The notes below the pieces were generated by a model. It searched no databases. It was not told the DNA's origin and saw only the letters and a list, made by a program, of their open reading frames with translations. A program made the position numbers and the translations under genes. A DNA stretch of 64,000 bases from Lingula anatina (Eukaryota > Brachiopoda > Lingulata > Lingulida > Lingulidae), in assembly GCF_001039355.2 (NCBI RefSeq), contig NW_019775461.1, positions 226,003 to 290,002 of the forward strand, written 5' to 3'. Shown piece after piece: positions 48,401 through 60,061 of this stretch (position 1 is its first letter; the number at the start of each line of letters is the position of its first letter).

Positions 48401-51400
48401 TGTTTTTTATGTCTTTAAACATTATGTAATATTATTTTATGCACTGTCATCATTTTTCAAATATTGAGAGTTTCATAATGTGAATTTGAACTCTCATGGT
48501 CCTGAAACTGTAATTTTATTGAAGGGGTGGACCATCTTCTGGGTCTTCCTGAAGACAGTCAGGTTATTAAGTTTATATTGACTGGTATCTATTTTTTTCT
48601 GTTGGAAGACCATCAAAATGGAGGATGGATCAACATAGATACTTTGTAATACTGTCAGAAAATATCTCTGGGTCCGCTCCTGTTATTGACCATGTTACCT
48701 GTTGTGCAAGATTAAAATTAAGTGTTGACTGACAGTGCTATTATAAGCATTATTTATTATTGCATCAAATTGACAAAATGACCTTTTTTGCATCTTTATT
48801 TTCTGTTTTTTGTCTGTACATTTGACAGCTTTGCTGCCTTGTTTTTTTTTTTGACTTCTTTGAATTCACAAAAAGGTCACTTTCTATTTAACTTATCAGT
48901 AGATGTTAACTGCTTGATATACAGTGTGATAAACTGAGACATATTTTTAGAAGAATGAAAAGTCATATGTGGCATAATTGCCATTGTTTCTTTTCTTGAA
49001 CTGTCATAAAATTGCCATTACCTATTGTCATCTACTTTGCACATCTAAATAAAGAAACATATTCTGAACTAAGTGGTAATGAAAACATTATCTTCTTCTA
49101 AGATCTGAAATTCCCAGGAGTTCATTCATAGATGCCAAAGAGTTTTTATCAGCGGTAATGTCTTCACTGTTCATTCACTGCAAACATCAGTTGATAAAGC
49201 ACATGTAATGAGGACGTCGTGACATTCTGTTGACCTTTGTCTCTTTCAGTTGAAGAGAACACGGAATCCATAGAGCACCCCTTACATGAAGCATCGAGAA
49301 GAGGAAACATTAGTTTTTTGTCTGAGTGTCTTAAAAATAGGGTATGTACATAATATAAGCAGGTACATAATATATATTATTTCCTTAGTACAGTATATCC
49401 ACCTTATAGCCATGAAATTGTTAAGATGAGAAATAAATGTGCTTGCTATTGACCTCATTATAGAAAGCCTTCTTTGCATATTTGCATCATTAAAGGAAGT
49501 TTTCAACACAGAATATTTACTCTGTGTATTCACACACATGTGTGATACTGCTAAAAAAATTGCCATTAAAAAAAACAAGAATGCATTGCAGCCATTTTAT
49601 TTATTTATTTATTCAATTCAGAATAGCACTATATTTCATGCATAGGCATTTTAATTGTTGCCAGTTAAATGCACCTGCTTATGACTTACCTAGAAATTTT
49701 CTACAAGTGCAGTGCACAGTTGAATGTCAAGCCTTCTTGTACATACGTGTAGGTGTCTGTGAATGGTTTGGACAAGGCAGGGTCCACACCCCTCCACTGG
49801 GCAGCACACGGTGGACACATCGACTGCTTAGAAACGCTGCTCAAGGTGCCTAATGTGGAAGTCAATGTACAGGTAAATGACTTAAGAATATATTCATGTT
49901 GTATTGAGACTCAATATCTTGTATTAACGTTTTGCAATGTGAAGTGCTTTTTTGATTTGCTTTTAATATGAAAATATATTTTATAATGAATATGAGAATG
50001 TATTAAAATAAAGATTTTTTTCTTTAATTTTGTGTGTGTGTGCTTAAATTTGAATATGTAACTGAAGTGTTTTAAAAATTATTTTAGATTAGAAGTAATG
50101 TAAACACACCTGTTGAGGAATAACAAAAACAGAGTCAAGAGTTTAAATAAGATGATAAAAATGCCTATTATTCTTTTTCTGCAGAATAAACTAGGTGATA
50201 CCCCCTTGCACTCTGCAGCATGGAAGGGCCACCCTGATGCTGTTACACTACTACTGGAGAAAAATGCTAGGGCTGATATCAAAAATAATGATGGCAAAAA
50301 ACCATATGAACTCGCCAAGGATCCTGAAACAGCAGCTCTTTTAAAACATGCAAGTAAGTATAACTCACTTTAAATTTAATACAAAGAGATCCATTTATGC
50401 TTGATAATTAATATTAGCATTTTTCACAAAATAACCTTCTTAGGGAATTTCAGGAATAGCTGTTTACTGTCTTGTGAGCTTTCAGGATTGTTTATAAATT
50501 TTGCCAGATTATAAGTTTGTAGTGTAAATTCAGAAATGAAGTAAATTAAATGTATTCAGTGCAAATCCTTATGCCCACCATTACTTGTTTTATGATAGCC
50601 TACTCATTGCTGTATCATTAGAGAGTTGAGGTATCAAAAGTGACGAAGTACAAGTACAAAGTACAGAGAACCTAGATTATACTTATTATAGGGCTGTTTT
50701 AGGCTTCATTCACATGCAATGTCTATTTTCTAAATTCTATTTTCTATTCGCGGTATGTCTTATGATCACAGTCTGTGTCCTGAATATCCCGCGGGGTAAT
50801 TACTGGCAGCGCGAGCCAGTTACTATAAGTTACTAAAAGTAGACATTCCATGTGAACGAAGCCTTACTTTGCTTAAGTACAAACTTGAAGACATAATAGG
50901 CAAATTGCATGCTTAATTGCAAAATTTGCATAATTTCTCCTATTTCACTTAAATTAAGCTGTCATGAAAGAATTCAGATAACAAATATGTCTTCACTTAC
51001 CAAAAAACATAAAACAAGTTTTCAATTGCGTTTTTTTAAACATAAACTCAAGTCATGTAATTTATATTTTTGATGAAGATTTCTTAAAACCTTAGTAAGC
51101 TGACCAACTGTTATAATAAAAATTGAGGTCATGGTGAACATGAAGTGAAGACGTAGTTCTCAGTACTAGTTTTTGTTTTTTATATTTCATTGTTTTGGAA
51201 ACCTCCTCTACAGCTATTAATAAGGTAGTAAAGTATTGAAATGGTGCCAATTCTAAAATGTTAGATCTTTAAATGGATCAACCAGCCATCCGAGGTCACA
51301 GTGTGAGAATTACTATTAGGCCACATGTTTTTGCGTGATCTCTTTGATGTGCTTCTTCCCTTTGATGGGGTTCATTGAACTAAGTTGAAAGACATGGTCC

Positions 51401-52249
51401 TGCATGCACTCAGTGACCATAGGGCTCATTTCCACTGAAACTATGGCTCTATGTAGATCGATCCAACTCCATGGGACTCGTGCTGAATGCAATCAGAATT
51501 ACAGATTAACATGCCTCCTGTTGTTCCCTACGAACTCTGTCATCACCATCTTTGCTGTCTTCTACTCAATGCCAGGAGGCATGTTCATCTATTAATCTGA
51601 TTGCATTCAGCGAGAGTCCCTGCAGAGTTGGATCAATCTACCATAGAATGATAGTTTCATTGGGAATTAGCCCATAGATTGTTTATGGGCTGAAAAACCA
51701 TTGCATGGAAATTCTCCCTGTTGCAGATGGTAAACAGTTTTACTGAGATGGGCTAAATGAGATTAATGTTGTCATAATGTGAAGAAATTCAATTAACTGA
51801 TTGGAATTATCAGTGTTATGGCGGTCTTAAGCATGTTTGAAAAAACATATATCAGTTGATTAATGAATTTATGGGAGCCTTTCATGAAATTTTCGGAGAA
51901 TTTGGAAATCATTTCCCAAGAGAGTTTCTTTGTTTGAACAGGAGGCCAGTTGAAAGCAAGCCTGTCCTACTGCATCTGTTATGTAAATGAGTCCATTAAT
52001 TGCAGAGAATAGCAGCTTTTGATCATCCCGTTAACAGCAACAGTCAAGTGAAAATGTCACCAGTATTCATCATTTGCTTTGACACATTCATTTTTGATGA
52101 AAGCTTAAGTATATTTGCTTGCGAATCCTGTCTTAGGTTGTCCTGACACCAGGGCAATATCATATCATTAATGATTTTAATTGTGTTCTTTTCCAGTTAT
52201 TCCAAGAACGTTTTCCACAGACTATGGGGATGAAGATGATTCTGACTGA
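44688..52249 (+). CDS. OSTF1: Osteoclast-stimulating factor 1 (SH3 and ankyrin-repeat protein)
   Basis: Seven exons in phase: 44688-44736, 46329-46375, 47037-47151, 49250-49341, 49753-49872, 50185-50353 and 52197-52249. They encode 214 residues, the length of human OSTF1. The order is a proline-rich start ([20 protein letters not shown]); an SH3 domain ([39 protein letters not shown]); the junction [13 protein letters not shown]; three ankyrin repeats ([40 protein letters not shown], then a degenerate repeat); and an acidic tail [13 protein letters not shown]1 is a small cytosolic adaptor that binds Src-family and related signalling proteins. Intron 3 holds a tandem repeat and a 376-base gap, but all exons are outside the gap. 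Introns 1-3 and 6 carry several MITEs. Polyadenylation signal at 53684-53689. Confidence 0.96.
45449..45491. repeat. (CA)n microsatellite
   Basis: CA dinucleotides with one short TAG interruption, in OSTF1 intron 1. Confidence 0.9.
45888..46134. mobile_element. Foldback MITE, family C
   Basis: A 247-bp element in OSTF1 intron 1 beginning AGAAGATCC and ending in GATCTTCT. The arms share CTTCTGATCCA(T/C)(G/A)GATCAAATA, AAAAGAAGAG and GCTGATGGTCTC over about 85 bp with mismatches. It is non-coding, with a loop of about 80 bp. Confidence 0.75.
46596..46763. mobile_element. MITE with CAGGGRCGGATTYAG ends, family F copy 1
   Basis: In OSTF1 intron 2. The left end is CAGGGACGGATTCAG, and the right end reads CAGGGGCGGATTTAGG on the minus strand. 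The interior has GACCGTCTTCC motifs. An inverted copy lies at 48522-48683. Confidence 0.7.
47311..47368. repeat. 29-bp perfect tandem duplication
   Basis: Two adjacent identical units starting CAGCATGATCTTGTCCCGTC, in OSTF1 intron 3. Confidence 0.93.
47521..47941. repeat. 161-bp tandem repeat, running into a gap
   Basis: Units start at 47521, 47682 and 47843 with (C/T)CGATAACACGATAAGTGG-like sequence and contain GGCTTGAAACTTACAGAACT and AATATTCATAATACGCAGGT. At least 2.6 units are visible before the Ns begin at 47942. It is preceded by a GTCGCC-rich short repeat at 47477-47510. Confidence 0.93.
47942..48317. other. Assembly gap (376 N)
   Basis: A run of N inside OSTF1 intron 3, starting in the third unit of the 161-bp tandem repeat. 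No coding exon is missing, because the flanking OSTF1 exons join in phase. Confidence 0.99.
48522..48683. mobile_element. MITE family F, copy 2 (inverted)
   Basis: The reverse orientation matches 46596-46763: CAGGAGCGGACCCAGAGATA, ATTTTCTGACAG, TCCATCCTCCATTTTGA and GGTCTTCCAACAG on the minus strand. The left end is degenerate. Confidence 0.68.
50702..50863. mobile_element. Harbinger-type MITE, copy 2, internally deleted
   Basis: The left half is nearly identical to the element at 5793-6083 (GGCTTCATTCACATGCAATG and CGCGGTATGTCTTATGATCA). Most of the right half is lost, leaving AGACATTCCATGTGAACGAA and GCC. It is flanked by TTA on both sides, a TWA-type target duplication. It lies in OSTF1 intron 6. 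Confidence 0.85.
51422..51673. mobile_element. Foldback MITE, family B, copy 2
   Basis: A 252-bp element in OSTF1 intron 6. The ends GGGCTCATTTCCACTGAAAC and, on the minus strand, GGGCTAATTCCCAATGAAAC are inverted repeats continuing through GATC(G/A)ATCCAACTC. The inner arms share GCTGAATGCAATCAGA and ACATGCCTCCTG. It is flanked by ATA on both sides. Confidence 0.78.
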
Positions 52250-55080
52250 GAAGAGGAAGCTGTTTTGTTTTATATTCTACTTCAACAGATGCCTAGCATT
52301 CCGTTATTTCAGTGGGCCCTAGTGGAGGGGGGAGCTGGGTGCTGTGGATAGTCATGTTATCATTAGATGTAGTTACATTGAATTCAAAAATTAAAATAAC
52401 ATTTTAACAGAAAAGTCAAAACCTCAGGATAAAGGATAAAAAACATTATTTTCAAGTAAATTAACTAAAATTGCTTATTTTGCCTCAAATATGATATAAG
52501 TAAAAAGAAGGACTAGTATATGGTAAATGCATTGAATATTAGCAAATACCTGTATATGGTAAAGTGAAACTCTTGAAGGAATTGGTTCTCTGCCTTTATT
52601 ATAAAGTGCATTATTATGTAATTAACATGTATTCTGATCTTATATTCTTGAATTTGAGGTCTGATGAAACAATATTGAACAATGGTGTCACCACCAACCA
52701 TAATATGGACCAATGCCATTGTTGGAATTTTTTCACCAATCAAAAAAAGGGGAACAAATTGTCAGTGGGATGACAACAATATCAAATAACAATAATGTTG
52801 TTGTAACTTTTGATGCTATTTTGAAGGATATTGACATTCAGGTAATTAATCATACAGAAAAGTATTATAGACTATTGTTTACCATTCAGTGTTTTGTTTT
52901 GCAAACGTCAACCAAAGTAGATAACTGTTGATATTAAAGGGGACACCTACAGGGTGTTTATTCCCTTTAATCTCTCTTTCCTTCTCTTTCCTTCTCCCTA
53001 TCTCTCTCTCTCTCTCATATGGTACCTAATGAACTGTACATGTTACATTCCATACCTACCAGTAGAAACAGGTTCTAAAACATGGATTCAATTCACCCGA
53101 ATTTGTTAACTGATCCATATTCATTCATGTATAAATCATAATTCTTATTGAAAGTTGACCTGGCAGTTTATTTGAGGATGAAATGGGACACAGTTTAAGA
53201 TGTATATATATATCTTGCAAAAGATCTTGGAAAACATGAGTTACACATGAAATATTCAAATGTTGATTAACTTTGTCCATAACACTGTCATTGGTAGCAT
53301 TGTCAGTATAAAAGGTTTTTCTGATACTTTTTACATTTAGAAGTTAGAACATTCTGTACTGTTCCTTCCATGTTGAAGTAAAAACAAGGGCTGTAGAGCA
53401 TAGCAAGGTGGTTAGCCTTCACGCTGTGAGCTGTATGTATTGTGTATAACCATAGATGATTGAACACGATGAGTTACTGTATGTCTTCTGTGTTATTGTC
53501 AGTTGTCATTTAATATTTACAACATAGGGAATGCTGATGCTTTTTAAGTAGAAATGCTAGCAAGGCAAGTTTTGCCTTTATAGATCTGTTAATATTTTAA
53601 AGTCAAAATGGAGGTGACATTGTAAAAAAGATGTTTGTATTTTACATGTTATAATGTTTCTTGTATATTTCAGTTATCGAGTAAATAAAATCGTTAATTA
53701 TTATCACACCTTTGTTTGTGTTAAACAAACATACCCATAACCAGTTTTGTATCATGTCTGTGCCTTTCAAACTAACTGAAAAATTAAAATTCTGTTTAGA
53801 ATGATATTGAATAAATAAATTTAATTTGATAATGAAATTAAGGCATAAGTCCTGTATCATTTAAAATGGAAGGCCGCCCAGTTAAATGTAAACAAATTTT
53901 TAATCTTAAAAGAATTTTAAATTAGTATATGTATGTTTGTAGAAGTTCTAACTTAGCTGACCTCAAGGTGGATTCCACGTTTCCTACAAAGCGACTACAC
54001 ACCAAAGGCATAATTTTTTTTAGTTTTTATTCACTACAAAAACTTGCAGTTTTTAATCATAACTATTAAATAATGTTGCATTTTAACAAAGTAAAAAAAA
54101 TATACAAATGCAAGATGTTAAAAAGCATATCATTTTAATAATTAAAATAATGAACAACCTATTCACAAATAACAAAATTGGAGATGCTTATTTGTCATAT
54201 AATAGTGCGTAAGACAAGGAGATCGACAAAATGTATGTTACTTTATATGTTACTGTGAGCTTCTGCTACACCCGCCCTCGTATGTTTATGCATCAGAAGA
54301 GGCGATAGGAAAAAAAAATATTTTAAAAATGTTGGCAAATTTCGGCCTTGTAACAAATCACTGATGACAATCTTTCGAATTTAACTTCTATCTTGTAAAA
54401 CAACTGGTCAGATAATAATGTTCCAATTGTAACCATTTGACGTAGAATAGTTTCAACAAAGGGATTTCCGCCATTATTTCACATAACTGTCAGTGATTCT
54501 TGTTTAAATAACACGGCGAATATCTCGATCTAAAGTGGCCGTGTCTGCCAGATCAAATCTTTCCTCAGATATTCACGTAATCTCTTTACCAGAACTGACG
54601 TCCGATAAAGGTTCCGACTCAAGAAATTGTTCCATGTCACGATAGGCAAATTTCCTTCGCGTCATTCACAAAATGAATAATGACCACCGTTGCGTTCAAG
54701 CCCTAATTGCAATTCCTCTGTAACGGTACCTGACAAATTAACATCCTCTGACAATTCAACATCCTCTGATGTACGTATGATAAAATACTCAAATGATATA
54801 TGACTGGAATGATCTTTATCCGATTCCTCTATCGGAAAATTATACATGGAATTGGCACCTTAAACGACGAAGTTTAAATATGAAAACAAAATAAATATAA
54901 ATATAGCACGTTACAAAATTTTCAAAATTAAAAGTGTTTTGTATTTTCCGCACTTTCAGTTTCAAATCTGACCATTCTTGCATTATGATTTGAATTATTT
55001 AGCCTCCTAGTCTTCCTTTTTCCGCATTCTTTACTAGCACCAACGGATCGTTCTAAGGTCCATTGTAACAGGGTTTCCCT
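52250..55080. other. OSTF1 3' UTR and 3' flank of the mucin-like gene
   Basis: Contains AATAAA at 53684-53689 (end of OSTF1), a pyrimidine-rich tract at 52967-53016, and from about 54000 the likely 3' UTR of the minus-strand membrane protein. A 61-codon minus-strand open frame at 54662-54847 has no recognised family. No other gene was seen. Confidence 0.55.
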
Positions 55081-56574
55081 TCATTCATTACTCCGTTCAT
55101 CGTGTTGGAACCCACCGTTCACTATGCCCTTTTCATGGGACCGATCACTTCCAATACTTGATCTATCGGTCTCCGAACCGTCCGAGTCCGAATTTCTTCG
55201 TATTCTGGTCTCGTGTGGACCAGGTAACTTTGGTTCTCTACACCCATTTCTTATCTTAGATGAAGAAGAAATAGAAACGCCATCTTTCATGTCTCTTAAG
55301 TTTTTTATCGCAGTACTAGCCCGGACACTGTTTCTGCTGCCGACGGAGCCATCAGCGTGGTGACAGACATTGCCAGACATTCGTCGTGGGGCCTTTAAAA
55401 AGTTCGCCGGCAGTGAGAGACTTTTTGAAGAACTGTCACTATTGCTGTTGTTGCTATCCGACCTGATTTGTTTTGTCCCGCTGTCAAAGGTTTCAAGATC
55501 AACTATGTCTGCTTCTTTCAGTTCAAAACCTGTGCTCAAAAAGTCTGGGTATACGTATTTCGGCATCTCCTCCCGGTGGAACTTAATAGAACGATTGTGC
55601 CATGAAAACCCCTCGTCGTCCATGAAAAAACCGTCTTGCTGCTGTCTTTTCTTTCTTCTGAAAGATAGGCAAAATAGATGCATGATCACCTGTTAAGTAG
55701 AACGTATTTGTTGTTAAATACGTATATATATACCAATATGCGAGCTCTAACGCGTCTAATGCGACGTCTTTACTCGTTAGAAACAAGAATTCACTCTGAG
55801 CCGTGGCCGGATATAAATATCGTCTACCACATCTCGTGACTAATTCCGGAAGACCTTTCCGATGTCTATCACTCACTAAAAGCTTGTCTACCGCTGACCT
55901 TAGTGGAAAGGGCCTATCCTCTTTACAATACAATTATGTATGTAACCTGGTTAATTATACGGGATCACAGACCAGGTGACGGCATTGTTAAACTCGGGCG
56001 TAAATTGGGGGTAAGAAAACACGGCGCGACACTTGATCCTAGGGTTAAACCCAAAAAATGTCATCAACATTCTATTTTCGCCCGCGGTATATTTTCATTC
56101 AGTGCTGCATATTTTAATGCGACTTACTGAGTCAGGTTGGTCAAATTATTTACCTGGATTCCAATTTCATGTTTGAGCAACAATTACTTAGTAGAGAGGA
56201 CCACGAGACGGTACAGATTAAAACTTTTAACTAGGACCCATCAAACTAGTATGATGGGCCATATATATATATATTGCTTAAAAAGGGTGATCATTTAATG
56301 TATCCGCAACCCACCACTGGTTCCATGAAAAAAAAAGCACTGATTAACGGGGGCTTTTGATGACAAAATTTAAGCCAAGAAAACTATAGTAGTGACTTTT
56401 CCCCACCTCATATCAATTTCTTTGCGAGAAAATATGCAAACAGTTCCGTTATCGTTTTCGTGTTTTTGAAAACAGTGAGTCATAGGGTGGTGAGTTGACG
56501 TTGCATTGTATGACAATATTTTGTGCACAGTGACTCATGCCTTATTCTTTCTTTATGGAAAAAACAATGAAAAA

Positions 56575-56605
<31 letters not shown>

Positions 56606-59600
56606 AATAACAATAAAAATTTCAAGAACATTTCCTTTCATTTATTACTATTATCAAGGAATCTATCTAAATTGTTTACACACAGTATACATCTGACAAA
56701 ATGTATAACCGCACTTTAAGACGGCACTTGGAGTGTCTTATAAGCCTGAAGGGTTGTTTTTACATATGCTGTGACACCACGATATATGAATAAATCTACT
56801 TGTATATGGGGAACATGTTAGCACGAGTACTGTATACTGTTAATCTTCGACAACGATCATGCTAAACCCTACCTCACCCCCTTATTCTCACGCACACTGT
56901 AAATGTGCACGTTTGTTTATTTACTTTTTGCTAGTACTTTTACCTGGTACGTAAATAATAACATCCACGCAGGCTAAGGCGTTTTAAGATCAAGCGCGTG
57001 ACATGAAAACATTCAATTCATATGAAGACGTAAATACGATTACCAATGCACTTTTCACCCTGTGTATACAAGGACATACAGTACAGGCAATATTTTTGTC
57101 ACCAAAGACTGACTTTTTATCTGTGGATGTGATATACATAGCAAACGGGGACAAAAATGCTCGAAAAGTAGAATTTCACTTGCGAAATTAAATTAACTCC
57201 CAATTTGTCACGGTCTTATGTTTCAAACGAGACGTCGGTCCATTATTCTTTCCGTTTTGACACAATCTCTTAGACCATGCCCGTTTATCAGGAAACGGCA
57301 ACAAGCTTTGATAGTTAAACCCGTTATCATAATGTCATCTGCTGATGTAGACATATCTTAATACACCTGGTTAAGACAACTGTCATCTGCCAAAAAATAA
57401 GCGGACCATTTAAGTATATACCTACCTTATTACACACACTGTCACTGCTATCAGCACGATGATGAGGATCACTCCCAGCACAAACCCGAGCAGAATTCCA
57501 ATAGAGGAGGCGTCTCCGCTCCGAACTCCTTCAAGCAGGTGCTCGACTGCAAATGTGAAAATGCGTCAAAATGAAAGTTTAGAGTTAATAAGAGACATAA
57601 ATGAAACCGTTAATATCATGAATTTTCCACAGCTGCTCCAAATAATTTCCATTGTGCTTTCAATAGATATTAGGTGGATTTGGTTACAATGACGTAAATT
57701 GAGATTTAATGTCGTATATCACACGCTTGGACTGCACGCCATTTGAATACTTATTTGTTGCCTTTCACCTCACTTCGCTTGATTCTTAAAGGTGGCGGGA
57801 CCCCTTCCGCAACTAAAAACATTGTTATAATACTTCGTAAGAGTTTTTACCATGGGCTCAAGCTTAATCTTTTAAGTTGCATTTTTATATCAGTCCAATG
57901 TGCTACCCTACTGTAAGATAAGACTATACCAGTTGTCCTTCCGTTCCTTTCCACTTGCTTCTTTTGAATAATAGCATCCCCGAGTTAATATTCTAATAAC
58001 TTGCTGAGTTTGTAGCCTATACGCAATATTATCAGACATGTACTGCCTGTCACATAATCCGCCATCGTAGAATAAAGACAGCCATCATCTGGTATTCATG
58101 TAACGATACCGTCGTGTATATATTACACACACAGGTGGGCAGCTATTGATGTCTATTTAGATAGACACGGCCCAATGTTCGGACATGGCACCGTTACTTA
58201 AACAACAGGATTATAATTTATCCACCGCACCCCGAGTTTTGTAGCAAGTGGTCACACAAGCAAGTATAGCTCATGCTTATTATATTTACCGGATTTTGCC
58301 ATACCATAGATTTACGGATTAGTCCAGTGAAAATGGTTACTTTATACATGTAGGTGAGTTTTGGCATTCAAGGTGCTCGGTCACTTTTCGGTCTTCAGTG
58401 TGCCAAACGAGCTTTTAGATATACATATCACTTTTACTACACAAGTGTCCAATATTGATTCAGAGAAATTCATAAAACAGTTTAGTTCAGCGGAATTTAA
58501 ATAAAGCAGCAGTAAGCTACAACAGGTATAAAATAATTCATATGTCTAGCCATATGCACATTCAATGCCCTTTTGTACATGTTTAATAGAAAACCGACTG
58601 GTATCGCGAAAGGATCATTTTTTATATTTCAGTGCGCTTTATATGTCTATCTTGATCTTTTATAGTTCGGTGCGCATACAAATTTACATGAGAATTTCTG
58701 GACGGTATATCAACGGGCAGATGTCGATCAAACAGCCCCTACCTTCTCTAACTTTTCCTCTTGATATCTTAATACAAACACGAAAATGAACTTGTTGCTC
58801 TCGTCATGCACTCTAACAAAGCAATATTGTGGACTTTGGTGGCAGACACCGGTAACATTACGAAGCAGGTGCGAGTTCTATCAATTTGCTTAAAATCCCC
58901 AAGGCAAAACTCGATCTATTTGTCTTACATTTTACGATCATTAGTAGCATTGCATTAAAAGACAGACTAGACAAAATGCCCTTCACTTTCATTTCAATCA
59001 TTTCAGAAGAGATTTTTAATACTTTTTAAAAAAGAACTTCTGCGATTAACTTTTTTTCACCCCTAAAAGAAGAACACCAGGACTCTTTCCTTCTCCCTAT
59101 CTCTCCCCTTTCTCTCTCTTTTTTTTTTTCTCTCTCTCTCTTTCTCTCTCTCTCAATATGCCAGAGACATGCTGAGAAACTCAAAGGTGAGAATCGATAA
59201 TTACTTACAGAAATTCTTTTCTCCGGGATGTGTTGCTGTCGCTCCGTCGGTGGTTCGTATTGACGTTACCATGTTTTTCATCGTTGTGGTTACGGTGGAA
59301 TGGAATACCTGGGAACTGTTTGTTGCAGTCGTTTCTTCTGTGGTTCTGATTGCATCAGCTGTACCCGTCACGCCAGTTGAATGCAGTGTCGATGACGATG
59401 TCGTCGGTACCGAGACGGATGATGACAGGTCGGTTGCCGTAGAGGTGAAAAAGCCACTCGATGTGGTTGGTGAAGTCGATGCAGCCGACTCCACGTTCCT
59501 AGTTGAAGCCATTGTGGAACTTCCCACTTGCGACGAAAATGAGCTCACAACATCGCTAGACGTCAGGATGGCAGTAGAACTGATTGTTCCCTCTATCGTT

Positions 59601-60061
59601 GAAGCCCACGCTGCATCAGTTGACATACTTGATGAATCCAACTCTGTCGTGTGGTTGTCGGTTGTTGAACTGTCAGGAAAATTTGGGGCTGTCGAGGAGT
59701 GTGATATTATTGATGATGAATCTGACGCTGAAGCTAACACTGTTGGTTCCAGCGAATACGTAGAAGACTCTGAGACAGTCGTGTGTGATTGAAATGAACT
59801 CATCGTCACTCCATCACGCGACGCATCGCTGGTTGCTTGGATATTGGAAGCTGATGACTCAGTAGCCGCTGGAGAAGACGTGAAAATTGTAGCTTCTGTC
59901 ATAAGCGTGCTTGTGGAGTCAGCAGAAGTCTCGCTAGGGCTTGGCGATGCCTTTGTAAGTGAAGGTGAAGAAGTAGGAGTTATTTCCGTGGCAACCCCTC
60001 TCAGGGTTGTCGTCATTGAAGTGTCGATAGTAAAATAGGCATGGCTGGATGTCGCCGATGT
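55081..60061 (-). CDS. Mucin-like single-pass membrane protein, 5' incomplete
   Basis: Three exons on the minus strand join in phase: 59209-60061, 57426-57546 and 55081-55657. They give 516 residues of the C-terminal part. The first visible exon is about 284 residues, very rich in Ser and Thr with few aromatics, a typical O-glycosylated ectodomain. The second encodes a short juxtamembrane stretch and one hydrophobic helix (GILLGFVLGVILIIVLIAVT), followed across the splice site by the stop-transfer RRKKRQQQ. The third encodes a 192-residue serine-rich cytoplasmic tail with basic-Ser motifs (RRMS, RRNSDSDGSE). Type I orientation is inferred. An acceptor at 60061/60062 shows that upstream exons, including any signal peptide, lie further right; none could be supported within the window. 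No family is recognised; no conserved globular domain is visible. Confidence 0.8.
56574..56604. repeat. (AAAT)n microsatellite
   Basis: About eight AAAT units in an intron of the mucin-like gene (55658-57425). The rest of that intron and the next (57547-59208) shows only AT-rich sequence. Confidence 0.9.
59081..59156. repeat. Pyrimidine-rich (TC) tract
   Basis: A strongly C/T-biased stretch, about 50 bases from the donor of the Ser/Thr-rich exon, so purine-rich in the transcript. Confidence 0.85.

Noticed and set aside
54662-54847. 61-codon minus-strand open frame
   Set aside because: It lies after the stop codon of the mucin-like gene, probably in its 3' UTR; no conservation evidence.
59169-59792. 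Long plus-strand open frame opposite the Ser/Thr-rich exon
   Set aside because: It is the antisense of a low-complexity minus-strand exon whose splice phases fit a membrane protein; the frame is open only because of biased codons.
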